From NCBI GenBank assembly GCA_902613545.1, contig CACMHW010000003.1, positions 45,071 to 109,070 on the forward strand: a DNA stretch of 64,000 bases, in the 5' to 3' direction. Below are positions 30,584-40,036 of the stretch, in pieces. Source of the stretch: an uncultured Pelagibacteraceae bacterium (GTDB lineage Bacteria > Pseudomonadota > Alphaproteobacteria > Pelagibacterales > Pelagibacteraceae). The stretch's first letter is position 1. Each line of letters begins with the position of its first letter. The position numbers were made by a program, and so were the translations under genes. The notes below the pieces were generated by a model. That model searched no databases. It saw only the letters and a program-made list of their open reading frames with translations, and was not told where the DNA came from.

Positions 30584-31253
30584 CAGTTCCTGCTATCAAT
30601 CCAGCAAATAGTAATGACCACTCAGTAGAGAATAAATAAATTACTGGTCCTAAAGTTGTTCCTAAAATTACCGAAATAGATATGGCTATATTTTTCATAG
30701 CATCTATCATCATACAAAAAAAATAAATTGGATTTACAATTGCTAATCCAATTAACATTTCTTTATTCAAAAGATCTGCTGCTAGGTATCCAATAACTGT
30801 CATAAGTACAGCTGTTAACCAAGTTCCTGTACCAATACCTATCCAAAAATCTATTCGATATTTTGCATTAATCTTTTTATATGCGTCTTTGGCGATTAAC
30901 CAAGATGAAACTGCAAGAAAATGACAAGATAAATAATATTTCCACTTAGGTTGGGATTTATGCTCAAGTAAAGGGAATAAAGACACTGTCATTGGATAAA
31001 GTCTAAAGTTCACTAACCAAACTGCTAAAAAAATATTTACGATAGATGCGCCTAGTAATAATGACTCTGCCATTACTAATTGTCCAGGTAATGCGTATGT
31101 AAAAAAACTTGATGCTGCGCTCTGTTGAATGTTAAATCCGGCATCTTTAAGTAAAGCTCCTAAAGCAACAAAACACGCCGCCAAAGGCAAAGCTGGACTT
31201 CTCGCACCTTTTAAAGATTTTAAACCTGTAAAGAAAGCTTGTGAGTTAATCAT
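30549..31253 (-). CDS. azlC: AzlC-family branched-chain amino acid permease
   Basis: 234 aa; FTYALPGQLVMAESLLLGASIVNIFLAVWLVNFRLYPM. Confidence 0.85.
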   Translation of the reverse strand: MINSQAFFTGLKSLKGARSPALPLAACFVALGALLKDAGFNIQQSAASSFFTYALPGQLVMAESLLLGASIVNIFLAVWLVNFRLYPMTVSLFPLLEHKSQPKWKYYLSCHFLAVSSWLIAKDAYKKINAKYRIDFWIGIGTGTWLTAVLMTVIGYLAADLLNKEMLIGLAIVNPIYFFCMMIDAMKNIAISISVILGTTLGPVIYLFSTEWSLLFAGLIAGTVAYLFGEKDGK

Positions 31254-32035
31254 CCACCAAGGAATAATCTTCCTACGTCTGGATTTTTTAAAAGATCATC
31301 CCCTTTGCCTGCAATAGCTGTTTGACCAGATACTAAAACGTACCCTATATCTGCGAACTCTAAACCTTTTTTTGCATTTTGCTCTACAAGTATTATTGTT
31401 TTCTTCTCTGCTTTTTGAAGATCTTCTAAAATTTCAAAAACCATATTTATATATTTTGGTTCCAAACCAATTGATGGTTCATCTACTAATAAAACTGATG
31501 GCTTCATAACTAATGCTCTTGAAATTTCTAATAATCTTCTCTCACCGCCTGATAAAACTTTTGCAGGTTGATTTCTTCTATTTCTTAATCTCTCATATTT
31601 TTGAAAAATTCTTTCAGCTTCTTCATAAGCCTCGTCCTGTTTATCTTTAATGTATCCGCCCATTAAAAGATTTTCCTCAACTGTCATATCAGGAAACACT
31701 GAATTATCTTGTAAGATATAAGCTATACCCACTTTACTAAGTTTCTGCGCAGGAGTTAATGTCGTAATTTCATTTCCCTCTAATTCAATTTTTCCCTCAA
31801 ATATATTTGTAAATCCATATATAGAGTGAAGTATTGTAGATTTTCCTGCCCCGTTAGGACCTATTAGACATAAAGATTGAGCCTTACTGACTGTTAAATC
31901 AAAATTATGTAGTATCTCCATTTTTCCATAGCCAGCATTTAAACCTCTTATGGTTAGATGAACATCGTTAGGAGACAATTTGTTCAAATCTTCTAATTGA
32001 GGTGCTTTACCTAGAACATCGTATTGATTTACCAT
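31250..32035 (-). CDS. Branched-chain amino acid-type ABC ATPase (LivF-like)
   Basis: 261 aa; GPNGAGKSTILHSIYG; LSGGERRLLEISRALVM. Confidence 0.92.
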   Translation of the reverse strand: MVNQYDVLGKAPQLEDLNKLSPNDVHLTIRGLNAGYGKMEILHNFDLTVSKAQSLCLIGPNGAGKSTILHSIYGFTNIFEGKIELEGNEITTLTPAQKLSKVGIAYILQDNSVFPDMTVEENLLMGGYIKDKQDEAYEEAERIFQKYERLRNRRNQPAKVLSGGERRLLEISRALVMKPSVLLVDEPSIGLEPKYINMVFEILEDLQKAEKKTIILVEQNAKKGLEFADIGYVLVSGQTAIAGKGDDLLKNPDVGRLFLGG

Positions 32036-32769
32036 TATTGAGCTCCTAAATAAGCGTCAACAACCCGCTTATCATTTTTAATTTGATCTGGTGAACCCTC
32101 TGCTAGCATTTTACCGTGCGCTAAACAGAAAATTTTTTGTGCTAAACTCATAATTACTTTCATATTATGCTCTATGACTAATAAAGTAATTCCATAATCT
32201 TTATTTATTTTAATTAATCTATCTATAATTCCATTAATTAAAGTTGGATTAATTCCAGCTGTAGGCTCGTCTAATAAAAGCATTTTAGGCTCATTCATCA
32301 AAGCCATTGCTAATTCTAGTAATTTTTGTTGTCCAAATGATAAATCACCTGCTCTCAAATTTCTTTTTTGATAAAGACCAACAAAGTTTAAAATACTTTC
32401 TGCTTTCTCAGTAAGTTCAACAGGTACTTTTGCAAAAATAAATCCTGAATCACTAGCTTTGTGACTTATTAGCATATTCTCTACGCAATTAAGTTTTGAA
32501 TAAATTCTTGTTTGTTGAAAGGTTCTTAACAAACCAAGTTTAGCGACTGCTGGCACAGGCATTTCGGAAACTTCTGTATTATCAAAAACAATTGATCCTT
32601 TGTCAATCGGATGAGTTCCAACAATAGAATTAAATAAAGTGGTTTTACCTGAACCATTAGGGCCTATTAAACCAACTATAGATCCCTGTTCTACCGAAAC
32701 AGAAATATCTACGTTAGCTTGAACACCACCAAAAGATTTACTTACATTTTTAACTTGTAAAATACTCAT
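32035..32769 (-). CDS. Branched-chain amino acid-type ABC ATPase (LivG-like)
   Basis: 244 aa; GPNGSGKTTLFNSIVGTHPIDKG; LSFGQQKLLELAMALM. Confidence 0.92.
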   Translation of the reverse strand: MSILQVKNVSKSFGGVQANVDISVSVEQGSIVGLIGPNGSGKTTLFNSIVGTHPIDKGSIVFDNTEVSEMPVPAVAKLGLLRTFQQTRIYSKLNCVENMLISHKASDSGFIFAKVPVELTEKAESILNFVGLYQKRNLRAGDLSFGQQKLLELAMALMNEPKMLLLDEPTAGINPTLINGIIDRLIKINKDYGITLLVIEHNMKVIMSLAQKIFCLAHGKMLAEGSPDQIKNDKRVVDAYLGAQ

Positions 32770-33824
32770 TTTAATTCCACCTGTGCTTTCCGATCTTTAT
32801 CATCTATCACTTCACCAAATCTTTCAGGGTATTTTTCTCGCAACCAACCCATTAATCCTTCTGGGAAATAAACTACGATTACAACAATTAAAACTCCCAA
32901 CGCAACATATTGCCAGCCTAAAATTAATGTCCAAAGACCTTCTTTAAAGAAGTGGAATAAAGTTGCGCCAATCACTGGGCCCCACAAAGTTCCTTTACCG
33001 CCAAGTATTGCCATAAGAACCATGAATACTCCCATCTCTCTTCCGTCAAAAGCAACATCAGTTGAGTCTATATACCCAATTAGTCCGCCCATAATTCCAC
33101 CAGCAAGACCACAGAAGAATGCAGAACACATCCAACCTACAATTTTATATTTCATAGTTTGAATACCCATTGCTTCTGCTTTATCTTCATTGTCTCTTAT
33201 CGCATTTAAAATTAATCTAAATCTGGAACCGTAAATGTATTTAACAAAAATAAATGTTCCAACTAGTAATGCGAAACTTAAAAAGTAGAAAAATTTCCCT
33301 CTAGCTTCAGTATCAACTATTTCAGCAGGAAAAGGTGGTGTAGTGAAACCTTGACCAGCTCCAATAATTTCTATTCCGCCAGCAATTTCACCTGCCGCGA
33401 TACCTAAACCTAAAGTGCAAATTGCAAAGTAATGACCTCTCAGACCTAAAATAGCATAACCTATAGCGCCGGCAATAACAGCGGGAACAATTGCTGAAAC
33501 TAATAATCCGACACCTATTCCTTGAAAATATTGCGCTGTAGTATGTACGAATGTTTTTTCTCCTCCACTCTCTGTCCACTCTGCTAGCGGAAAAAACATG
33601 CCAACCTGAACCGAGGCAGTTAAATACATTCCAAGACCGTAGAAAAGTATATTTCCAAATGTGTTGTATCCCATTTCTCCACCTTGTAAATTCCATGTCA
33701 TTGCTAGAACAATCAAGACACAAAGATATGTAAGTTGAACTTTAAAAGCTGAGAATAAATAAGGTGCAGCTAAACCTAAGATAATTAGGCCAGAATATAA
33801 TATTAAATCTTTTTGTTTCATCAT
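32766..33824 (-). CDS. Branched-chain amino acid-type ABC permease (LivM-like)
   Basis: 352 aa; VLAMTWNLQGGEMGYNTFGNILFYGLGMY; GLRGHYFAICTLGLG. Confidence 0.9.
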   Translation of the reverse strand: MMKQKDLILYSGLIILGLAAPYLFSAFKVQLTYLCVLIVLAMTWNLQGGEMGYNTFGNILFYGLGMYLTASVQVGMFFPLAEWTESGGEKTFVHTTAQYFQGIGVGLLVSAIVPAVIAGAIGYAILGLRGHYFAICTLGLGIAAGEIAGGIEIIGAGQGFTTPPFPAEIVDTEARGKFFYFLSFALLVGTFIFVKYIYGSRFRLILNAIRDNEDKAEAMGIQTMKYKIVGWMCSAFFCGLAGGIMGGLIGYIDSTDVAFDGREMGVFMVLMAILGGKGTLWGPVIGATLFHFFKEGLWTLILGWQYVALGVLIVVIVVYFPEGLMGWLREKYPERFGEVIDDKDRKAQVELK

Positions 33825-34951
33825 AATAAATTTTCCTTAAAGAAATTTATAAATTGAGGCATATAAGCATTCGCGTTATCTCCACCTATAGTTACTCCTT
33901 TAGAAATACATTTTTCTTTTTTCATAACTTTAAAACCAGTTTTCCAAGCTTTTCTGGGATCTTTTTGTGCAGCGTCATAAAATTCTTCTACTGAAGCATA
34001 TTGTTTGTGTTTATTTACCATCCACTCAATCCATATAGGATTTGTAAATCGACCCTCATTATCAACAAAAAAATCTGGACAATCATGAAGTGTCATCGCC
34101 ATTTTTTCTCTCCATGGTTTTTTACCTGCGTGCCATACATGGTACCAACCTTCTTTAATATCAACTTTTACTTTTCCTGGAGGAGCTTTAATTCTGTCGG
34201 CATGTTCTTTACAAAACTTAGCCAAAGTATAATCGTCTGCACCGCCGTGCACTACAAGCATTGTGGTATTAGAAGTTAATTCTGGTTCTGCAAAAAAGCC
34301 AGCCATCCTACATTCTGCTGCTTCAGGTAAAATCGCATCAAAACCTTTTGTGCCACCAAGAAACTTCGATGTGAGTTTAACATCCGATAAAAAAAATGAA
34401 TTAGTTCCACCTCTCGAGTGGCCAGTTGTTCCAAATTTCCCATTAGATCTAGGATGAGATTGTAAAACTTTTAAAGCCATAAGTGCATCAATAGCTCCAT
34501 TAATTAAAGGAACTTTAGACTGGTCTCGCCACGTAGACCTAGCACCTCTTGCACAAAAATTATCAATGTACATTACACCAATGCCCTCTTTCAGAAGATT
34601 TTGTGCAGCATGATATACGAAGTCATCCCAAACATAATCTCCTGGTCCTCCGCTGCTATGCGTATAAATTACTATAGGAACTTTACCTGTTCCCTCTGGC
34701 AATCGAAGATATCCTGTAATTTCAACAGGGTTATTTAAATGACCGTCTATTAAGACTGTTCTCTGATCAAATCCAGTATAGGAACTAAATTTGATTATTT
34801 CACCTCCATCATAACCCTTTAATTTGGAGATACCTTTAAGCATCGATAATTTCTTTCTGCAATTGTCTTTGGAATTAAAATTTGGTGGTTCATGAGCTAG
34901 TAAGCTAGTCGAGAATAAAATTGCAAATAAGAAAAGAAAATTTTTCCTCAT
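33821..34951 (-). CDS. Exported alpha/beta hydrolase (dienelactone hydrolase-like)
   Basis: 376 aa; signal peptide; nucleophile elbow GTTGHSRGG; VVHGGADDYT; YHVWHAG catalytic His region. Confidence 0.82.
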   Translation of the reverse strand: MRKNFLFLFAILFSTSLLAHEPPNFNSKDNCRKKLSMLKGISKLKGYDGGEIIKFSSYTGFDQRTVLIDGHLNNPVEITGYLRLPEGTGKVPIVIYTHSSGGPGDYVWDDFVYHAAQNLLKEGIGVMYIDNFCARGARSTWRDQSKVPLINGAIDALMALKVLQSHPRSNGKFGTTGHSRGGTNSFFLSDVKLTSKFLGGTKGFDAILPEAAECRMAGFFAEPELTSNTTMLVVHGGADDYTLAKFCKEHADRIKAPPGKVKVDIKEGWYHVWHAGKKPWREKMAMTLHDCPDFFVDNEGRFTNPIWIEWMVNKHKQYASVEEFYDAAQKDPRKAWKTGFKVMKKEKCISKGVTIGGDNANAYMPQFINFFKENLL

Positions 34952-35841
34952 TTTAAATATTCCCTTTTTTTTGATAGTTTAAATCTTCTGTAAACTAATA
35001 TTAAGACTAGTAGTAAAAATACTGCCCCTATTCTAAACTCTGTTCCCAAAATATAATCAGCAAATTCTTCAAAAAGACCTAAGCCCATCCCTGAAACCGC
35101 AACTGCAGGTAAGTTTCCAAGACCAGCAACAATAACTATCATGAAAGATCTAACTGTATAAGGAAGTCCTACATAAGGGTGAAGTGTTAGAGTTATTGAA
35201 ATTAAAGCTCCTGCAATTCCACATAGCGCAGCGTTAATTCCAAAAGTTGCCGCATAAACTTTTTCTGTATCTACACCTAAAATTTTTGCTGCTCTAGCAT
35301 TTTGTGCTGTAGCTCTTATAGCTCTTCCAAGTCTGGATTTTTTCATATAAATAACTAAAGCTACTGCATATAAAACACTTATAAAAGCTGAAAATATTTT
35401 TGAATTTGGTAATGTTACTGAATTATCAAATAACATTGTTGTTCCATATTCAGACTGTGCCACAACTACGTCTGCGCCAAAAATAAAATTCATTAGTTGT
35501 TGGAATACGATAGCAATACCAAAAGTTGCTAATATTGAAATAAATAAATCTCGGTCTACAACTTTATTAATCACAAGTTTATAAAGTCCCCATCCCACAA
35601 AAAACATAATAATTGGAGAAATAATAACTCCCCAAGCAGGATGAATTCCCCAAAGATAAATAGTGTACGCAATGTAACCTCCAAGAATAACTAAGTCGCC
35701 TTGCGCAATGTTTATTATATTCATTACACCCCATTGAAGTGCCATGCCGTATGCTATTAATGCAAATAATATACCTAAAAGAATACCATCCAGTGATGCC
35801 TGGACCATTAACATTGGAGCTTTAAAAATAAGAAAGTCCAT
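34948..35841 (-). CDS. Branched-chain amino acid-type ABC permease (LivH-like)
   Basis: 297 aa; ASLDGILLGILFALIAYGMALQWGVMNIINIAQGDLVILGGY. Confidence 0.92.
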   Translation of the reverse strand: MDFLIFKAPMLMVQASLDGILLGILFALIAYGMALQWGVMNIINIAQGDLVILGGYIAYTIYLWGIHPAWGVIISPIIMFFVGWGLYKLVINKVVDRDLFISILATFGIAIVFQQLMNFIFGADVVVAQSEYGTTMLFDNSVTLPNSKIFSAFISVLYAVALVIYMKKSRLGRAIRATAQNARAAKILGVDTEKVYAATFGINAALCGIAGALISITLTLHPYVGLPYTVRSFMIVIVAGLGNLPAVAVSGMGLGLFEEFADYILGTEFRIGAVFLLLVLILVYRRFKLSKKREYLK

Positions 35842-35862
35842 AAAATTTCAAAACTTATAAAA

Positions 35863-35892
35863 GAAAAGCCCCTAGAAAACTAGGGGCTTTTC
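35863..35892 (-). terminator. Terminator between the substrate-binding-protein gene and its permease genes
   Basis: GAAAAGCCCCTAG-AAAA-CTAGGGGCTTTTC, perfect 13-bp stem. Confidence 0.85.
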
Positions 35893-35909
35893 AAATTATT
35901 CAGAAGTTA

Positions 35910-37151
35910 TTAGCTTCTTTCAGACCATTTCGGGATTGGATGATAGAATTTATCAGAAGCCCATTTTGTAGGAGCTACTACTCTATTCTCACAATCATCG
36001 CCTTTACATCTTACTTGAAACAAGATCATTGGCTTAGCAACGTTTTGGCCACCAGGTCCAAATTTAATGTTTCCATAGAAAGTTTGCATTTCTGTATCAA
36101 CGAGCGCATCTCTAACTGCATCTCTATCAAAAGAATTTGCTCTTTCGAACGCATCTTTAAACACTAACAATGCTGCAGAAGACTCTGCTGATTGATATGG
36201 CGGGTCATATCCAAATTCTTTTTGGAAGTCTTTAGCGTATTTCTTACCAGAGCCAAAGAATTTATCTTTGTAAGATAAATTTTTGTGCCACTGAGAAGCG
36301 CACAATGCGAATTCTGATTTCTTTCCATGTTGTTTAGAAAGTTTAGCAGCATCACAGTGTGTCATCGCTAACATAGGAACATCAACTTTCATTTCAGAAA
36401 TTTGTCTGATTGCAGTTAATGCACCTTTTGTGTGACCTGATACAACTAGCACATCTGGCTTAACAGCTTTTACTTTAGCCAATGTAGCTGCCATATCGTT
36501 AAGTTCTTTTGGTAGTTTGTCATCGATGATGATCTCAGATCCAGTTCTTTTCGCTGCATCTAAAATACCAAGTCTCACGTCTTGCGAGAAAGCATCTTGT
36601 TCAAATGCTTGAGCAATTTTTACTCCTTTACCACCGTTTTTTTCTACCGCTAAATCGATAGCTACTTCAAGGTATTGGTTAGCTGGTGATAACACCGCGA
36701 ACAAATATTTGTATCCTTTAGTAAATAAAGATCTAGATGCACCATTCGCTTCAACCATAGGAATTTTATACTTCTCGGTTACTGGTGCAATGGCTTTCGT
36801 TAAACCTGAACTGTATGGTCCAAGCATGTAATGAACGCCATCTTGTTTAATTAGTCTTTCAGCTAACTGAGCGGCTCTTTTTGGGTTTGACTCATCATCA
36901 TAGTAAATGATCTCAAACTTATATTTCTTACCTTGTACTTCTACTCCACCCATTTTGTTAATTCTCTCAACGGCCATGTTGTAACCATTTTGAGTATGAA
37001 CTCCATTTGAAGAGTATTTACCTGTAAGAGATATTGCAGAACCTAACACAATGTACTCACCTTCTACTTTTGCAAAAGAAGAAGTGAAAGAAACAAGTGC
37101 TAAAGTTATTGCTGAAATAAATGTAACAAATAGTTTAGCTATTTTATTCAT
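35910..37151 (-). CDS. Branched-chain amino acid/amide-type ABC substrate-binding protein
   Basis: 413 aa; signal peptide; IVLGSAISLTGKYSSNGVHTQNGYNMAVERINKMGGV. Confidence 0.93.
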   Translation of the reverse strand: MNKIAKLFVTFISAITLALVSFTSSFAKVEGEYIVLGSAISLTGKYSSNGVHTQNGYNMAVERINKMGGVEVQGKKYKFEIIYYDDESNPKRAAQLAERLIKQDGVHYMLGPYSSGLTKAIAPVTEKYKIPMVEANGASRSLFTKGYKYLFAVLSPANQYLEVAIDLAVEKNGGKGVKIAQAFEQDAFSQDVRLGILDAAKRTGSEIIIDDKLPKELNDMAATLAKVKAVKPDVLVVSGHTKGALTAIRQISEMKVDVPMLAMTHCDAAKLSKQHGKKSEFALCASQWHKNLSYKDKFFGSGKKYAKDFQKEFGYDPPYQSAESSAALLVFKDAFERANSFDRDAVRDALVDTEMQTFYGNIKFGPGGQNVAKPMILFQVRCKGDDCENRVVAPTKWASDKFYHPIPKWSERS

Positions 37152-37187
37152 TATTTCCCTTCTTGTTAATTAATTAATTAATAATTA
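37152..37187 (-). promoter_or_regulatory. Conserved solute-binding-protein leader (copy 2)
   Basis: Plus-strand TATTTCCCTTCTTGTTAATTAATTAATTAATAATTA; matches the leader at 17638 except for one indel/mismatch over ~29 nt. Confidence 0.6.
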
Positions 37188-37216
37188 ATTAAAACAAGAA
37201 ATAGAGATTTTGACAA
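37188..37216 (-). promoter_or_regulatory. Sigma70-like promoter for the 35910-37151 gene
   Basis: Minus strand TTGTCA - 17 nt - TTTAAT. Confidence 0.6.
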
Positions 37217-37229
37217 CAGTAAGAAGTGC

Positions 37230-37856
37230 TTAAAAATTCTGTGTCGCAGCAATGTAAACTGCTAAAATTAGAAGAACACACGCAGAAATTGTATTTAATA
37301 GCTTTGGTTTACTTCTTAACCATACTGAAATTTTTTCAGCTGCTAATCCATAAATCATTAACGTTAAAAAATCTAAAACTACATATGTGATTAATAATAT
37401 TAAAAACTGCGAAATAATATTGGATCCAAAATTAATAAAGGTAGGAAAAATTGTTCCAAAGAATAAAAGTGCTTTTGGGCTTAAACCTGCAACTAATAAT
37501 CCATCTTTATAAAATGACAGTGGTGATTTTAAATTTTGATCTTTAGAATTAAAATTTCTAATTTTAGAAGTAAAAGTATCATAGGCTAAATAAACTATAT
37601 AAAATATCCCTGCCCATTTTAAATAGTAAAGGACTTGAGGGTTGTCACTTAAAAAAGAGCCAATTAAAAAAACTACTAAAATAGCTTGGATAGTATTTGC
37701 AGATATATCTCCTAAAGCAGTCCAAACAGATCTATTCAATCCATAGTTTAACGTGTGTGATACAATTACAACTCTGGGCGGACCTGGAGAAATAAATAAA
37801 AATAAAATGATTTGTAAAAATATTATATAGTCTGTTGGAAACATTTGATTAGTCAC
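37230..37856 (-). CDS. LysE-family translocator
   Basis: 208 aa; LFISPGPPRVVIVSHTLNYGL; a likely start is the internal ATG at about 37844. Confidence 0.82.
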   Translation of the reverse strand: MTNQMFPTDYIIFLQIILFLFISPGPPRVVIVSHTLNYGLNRSVWTALGDISANTIQAILVVFLIGSFLSDNPQVLYYLKWAGIFYIVYLAYDTFTSKIRNFNSKDQNLKSPLSFYKDGLLVAGLSPKALLFFGTIFPTFINFGSNIISQFLILLITYVVLDFLTLMIYGLAAEKISVWLRSKPKLLNTISACVLLILAVYIAATQNF

Positions 37857-37869
37857 TATATATAAATTT

Positions 37870-38166
37870 ATGAAGAAAAAAAGTTTTATCCCTCAAACAA
37901 GAGTTAAAAACCCTGAGCCTAAAGAAAAGGATGATAATTGGATTATTTGGGCGGCATGGGCAGATAGAATTACTTTTGAAGAGATAAAAGAAAAAACTGG
38001 AAAGAATGAGTCACAAGTAATTAAAATAATGCGGAAAAATTTAAAACCAGGCTCCTTTCGTTTATGGAGGAAAAGAGCACACAATACTAGCATTAAACAC
38101 AGGAAAAAGTTTCAGCTAGCTAGAAAAAAACTTAGAGAAAAAATTAAATTAACTGATATATATTAA
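37870..38166 (+). CDS. DUF2805/TIGR03643-like protein
   Basis: 98 aa; DNWIIWAAWADRITFEEIKEKTGKNESQVIKIMRKNLKPGSFRLWRKR. Confidence 0.8.
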   Translation: MKKKSFIPQTRVKNPEPKEKDDNWIIWAAWADRITFEEIKEKTGKNESQVIKIMRKNLKPGSFRLWRKRAHNTSIKHRKKFQLARKKLREKIKLTDIY

Positions 38167-38168
38167 TT

Positions 38169-38429
38169 ATGAAAAAAGTTACAATGTATACTGGCAATCC
38201 TTGCTCATTTTGTGCAGCAGCTAAAGCATTATTAAAAACAAAAAATGTTGAGATAGAGGAAATAGATATTTGGGCAGATCCAGCTAACGCAAAAGAAATG
38301 TTACAAAGAACCAATGGCGTAAGAACTATTCCTCAAATTTTTGTTGGTGATCATTACATTGGTGGTAATGATAAACTTCAGGAAGCGAACAGAAACGGTG
38401 AATTAGATAAAATTTTAAAAGGAGAATGA
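38169..38429 (+). CDS. Glutaredoxin 3-like protein with CSFC active site
   Basis: 86 aa; MYTGNPCSFCAAAKALL; GVRTIPQIFVGDHYIGG. Confidence 0.9.
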   Translation: MKKVTMYTGNPCSFCAAAKALLKTKNVEIEEIDIWADPANAKEMLQRTNGVRTIPQIFVGDHYIGGNDKLQEANRNGELDKILKGE

Positions 38430-38878
38430 GGAGAAATTTTTTAAAATATTTAAGCTTATCAATTTTTTCTTCTTTTATTCTTCCTTTAAACTCACTATTT
38501 GCTAATACAAATAAAATTATCAATAAAAATCTTACAAAAAAACAAAAAGAAATAATGTTCAATGAGGGAACAGAAAGACCTTTTTCTAGTGATTTACTAA
38601 GAGAAAATAGAAAGGGTTTTTATCACTGTGCTAATTGTGGAAATAAACTTTTTGCTTCTACCAGTAAATTCGACAGTGGTACAGGTTGGCCATCATTTTC
38701 TGAAGCTTTGCCTGGAGCTTTCAAAACAAAAATCGATTACAAATTTGGTATGGTAAGAACTGAATATCATTGTGCTAAGTGTGGAGCTCATCATGGGCAT
38801 GTATTTAATGACGGTCCAGGTGCAAATGGAAAAAGATTTTGTAGCAATGGTCTATGTCTAATATTTAAACCAGAGTAG
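38426..38878 (+). CDS. msrB: Peptide-methionine (R)-S-oxide reductase MsrB, exported/anchored form
   Basis: 150 aa; N-terminal signal MRRNFLKYLSLSIFSSFILPLNSLFA; FDSGTGWPSF, EYHCAKCGAHHGHVFNDGP, RFCSNGLCL. Confidence 0.92.
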   Translation: MRRNFLKYLSLSIFSSFILPLNSLFANTNKIINKNLTKKQKEIMFNEGTERPFSSDLLRENRKGFYHCANCGNKLFASTSKFDSGTGWPSFSEALPGAFKTKIDYKFGMVRTEYHCAKCGAHHGHVFNDGPGANGKRFCSNGLCLIFKPE

Positions 38879-38885
38879 TAGTGAA

Positions 38886-40001
38886 ATGTTATTAGTCAAA
38901 AAAATTACTAATACAATTAAATTGTTTATAATTGTAATCTTTATAACTTTTTCCCTTTCCCTCTTAATAGATTTTTTTTTGGGGAAACTAATTTTAAAAA
39001 GTCTAGATCCATATTTATCAAAAACTAATTTTTATGAGAGATTAATAAGAATTGACCATAAATTTTATCATCACACATTGAGAGAAAATATAAGATATGA
39101 CAAAACCCCTAGTTTTGATAATTTTTATACTCTTTGCACAGATAATCACGGTTTTAAATATAAGTGTGGTTTCAAAAGAGATAAAAATTTTGAAATTGCT
39201 TTTTTAGGAGACTCTTTTGTTGAAGGTGTATCGCTGAATTATGAAAACACTTTTGTGGGAATATTTGAAGATAAAAAAAATATATCTGTAGCTAATCTAG
39301 GAGTCACTTCGTATGCTCCAAATATATATTTATCAAAAGTAAAATATTTATTAGATAATGATTATAAGTTTAAACATATTATAGTTTTTATAGACATAAG
39401 TGATGTGTTTGATGACAATACATTTTATAAATTAAATGATGATTTTTCAATTTCAGAAAGAAAAGCAAAAGAAAAAAATTTAAAAAGAAGAAAATTTTTA
39501 AGGTATAATTTTCCTTTAACAAACTATTACATGTTTGTAATCAAAATGAACAGTAGGTTGAATAAAGAAGTGCCGCCTTCAAATAGCGAAAAGCCAATAT
39601 TTAATGAAAGAGCAAGCAAAAAAGCTATGTGGACTTATAAATCTGATGGAGAGTTAGATGGTTATCAAGGCTCCATTACTAAAACTCAAGATGAAATGAT
39701 ATTTGCTATGAACAAGCTTTATGAGTTATTAAAAAAAAATAATATTAAATTGAGTTTAGCGGTCTATCCTTGGCCACAACAATTGGAATTTAACGATGAA
39801 AATTCTAAACATGTAAATATATGGAGAAGTTTCTGTGAAAAAAAATGTACTAAATTTATAAACTTTTTTCCCTATTTTTTTGAAGAAAAAAAGAGAACCT
39901 CTTACCTAGAGGTTTATAAAAAGTATTATTTTTGGAATGATGTTCATTTTAACGCTGAAGGTAACAGAGTAATAGCAGAAAAACTTTTAAAAGAATTTTA
40001 A
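38886..40001 (+). CDS. SGNH/GDSL hydrolase-like membrane-anchored protein
   Basis: 371 aa; N-terminal TM; IAFLGDSFVEGVSL, C-terminal WNDVHFNAEGNRVIAEKL. Confidence 0.8.
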   Translation: MLLVKKITNTIKLFIIVIFITFSLSLLIDFFLGKLILKSLDPYLSKTNFYERLIRIDHKFYHHTLRENIRYDKTPSFDNFYTLCTDNHGFKYKCGFKRDKNFEIAFLGDSFVEGVSLNYENTFVGIFEDKKNISVANLGVTSYAPNIYLSKVKYLLDNDYKFKHIIVFIDISDVFDDNTFYKLNDDFSISERKAKEKNLKRRKFLRYNFPLTNYYMFVIKMNSRLNKEVPPSNSEKPIFNERASKKAMWTYKSDGELDGYQGSITKTQDEMIFAMNKLYELLKKNNIKLSLAVYPWPQQLEFNDENSKHVNIWRSFCEKKCTKFINFFPYFFEEKKRTSYLEVYKKYYFWNDVHFNAEGNRVIAEKLLKEF

Positions 40002-40036
40002 TTTGTTAGCTAAATATCTTTAATAAAACACATTTT

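Noticed and set aside
33388-33723. 111-aa minus-strand ORF inside the second livM, alternate frame
   Set aside because: Out-of-frame Ser/Arg/Cys-rich translation within a well-supported gene
37162-37192. TTAATTAATTAATTAATAATTAATT as a possible tandem repeat or CRISPR-like element
   Set aside because: Short AT-rich tract within a leader/promoter; no spacer-repeat structure
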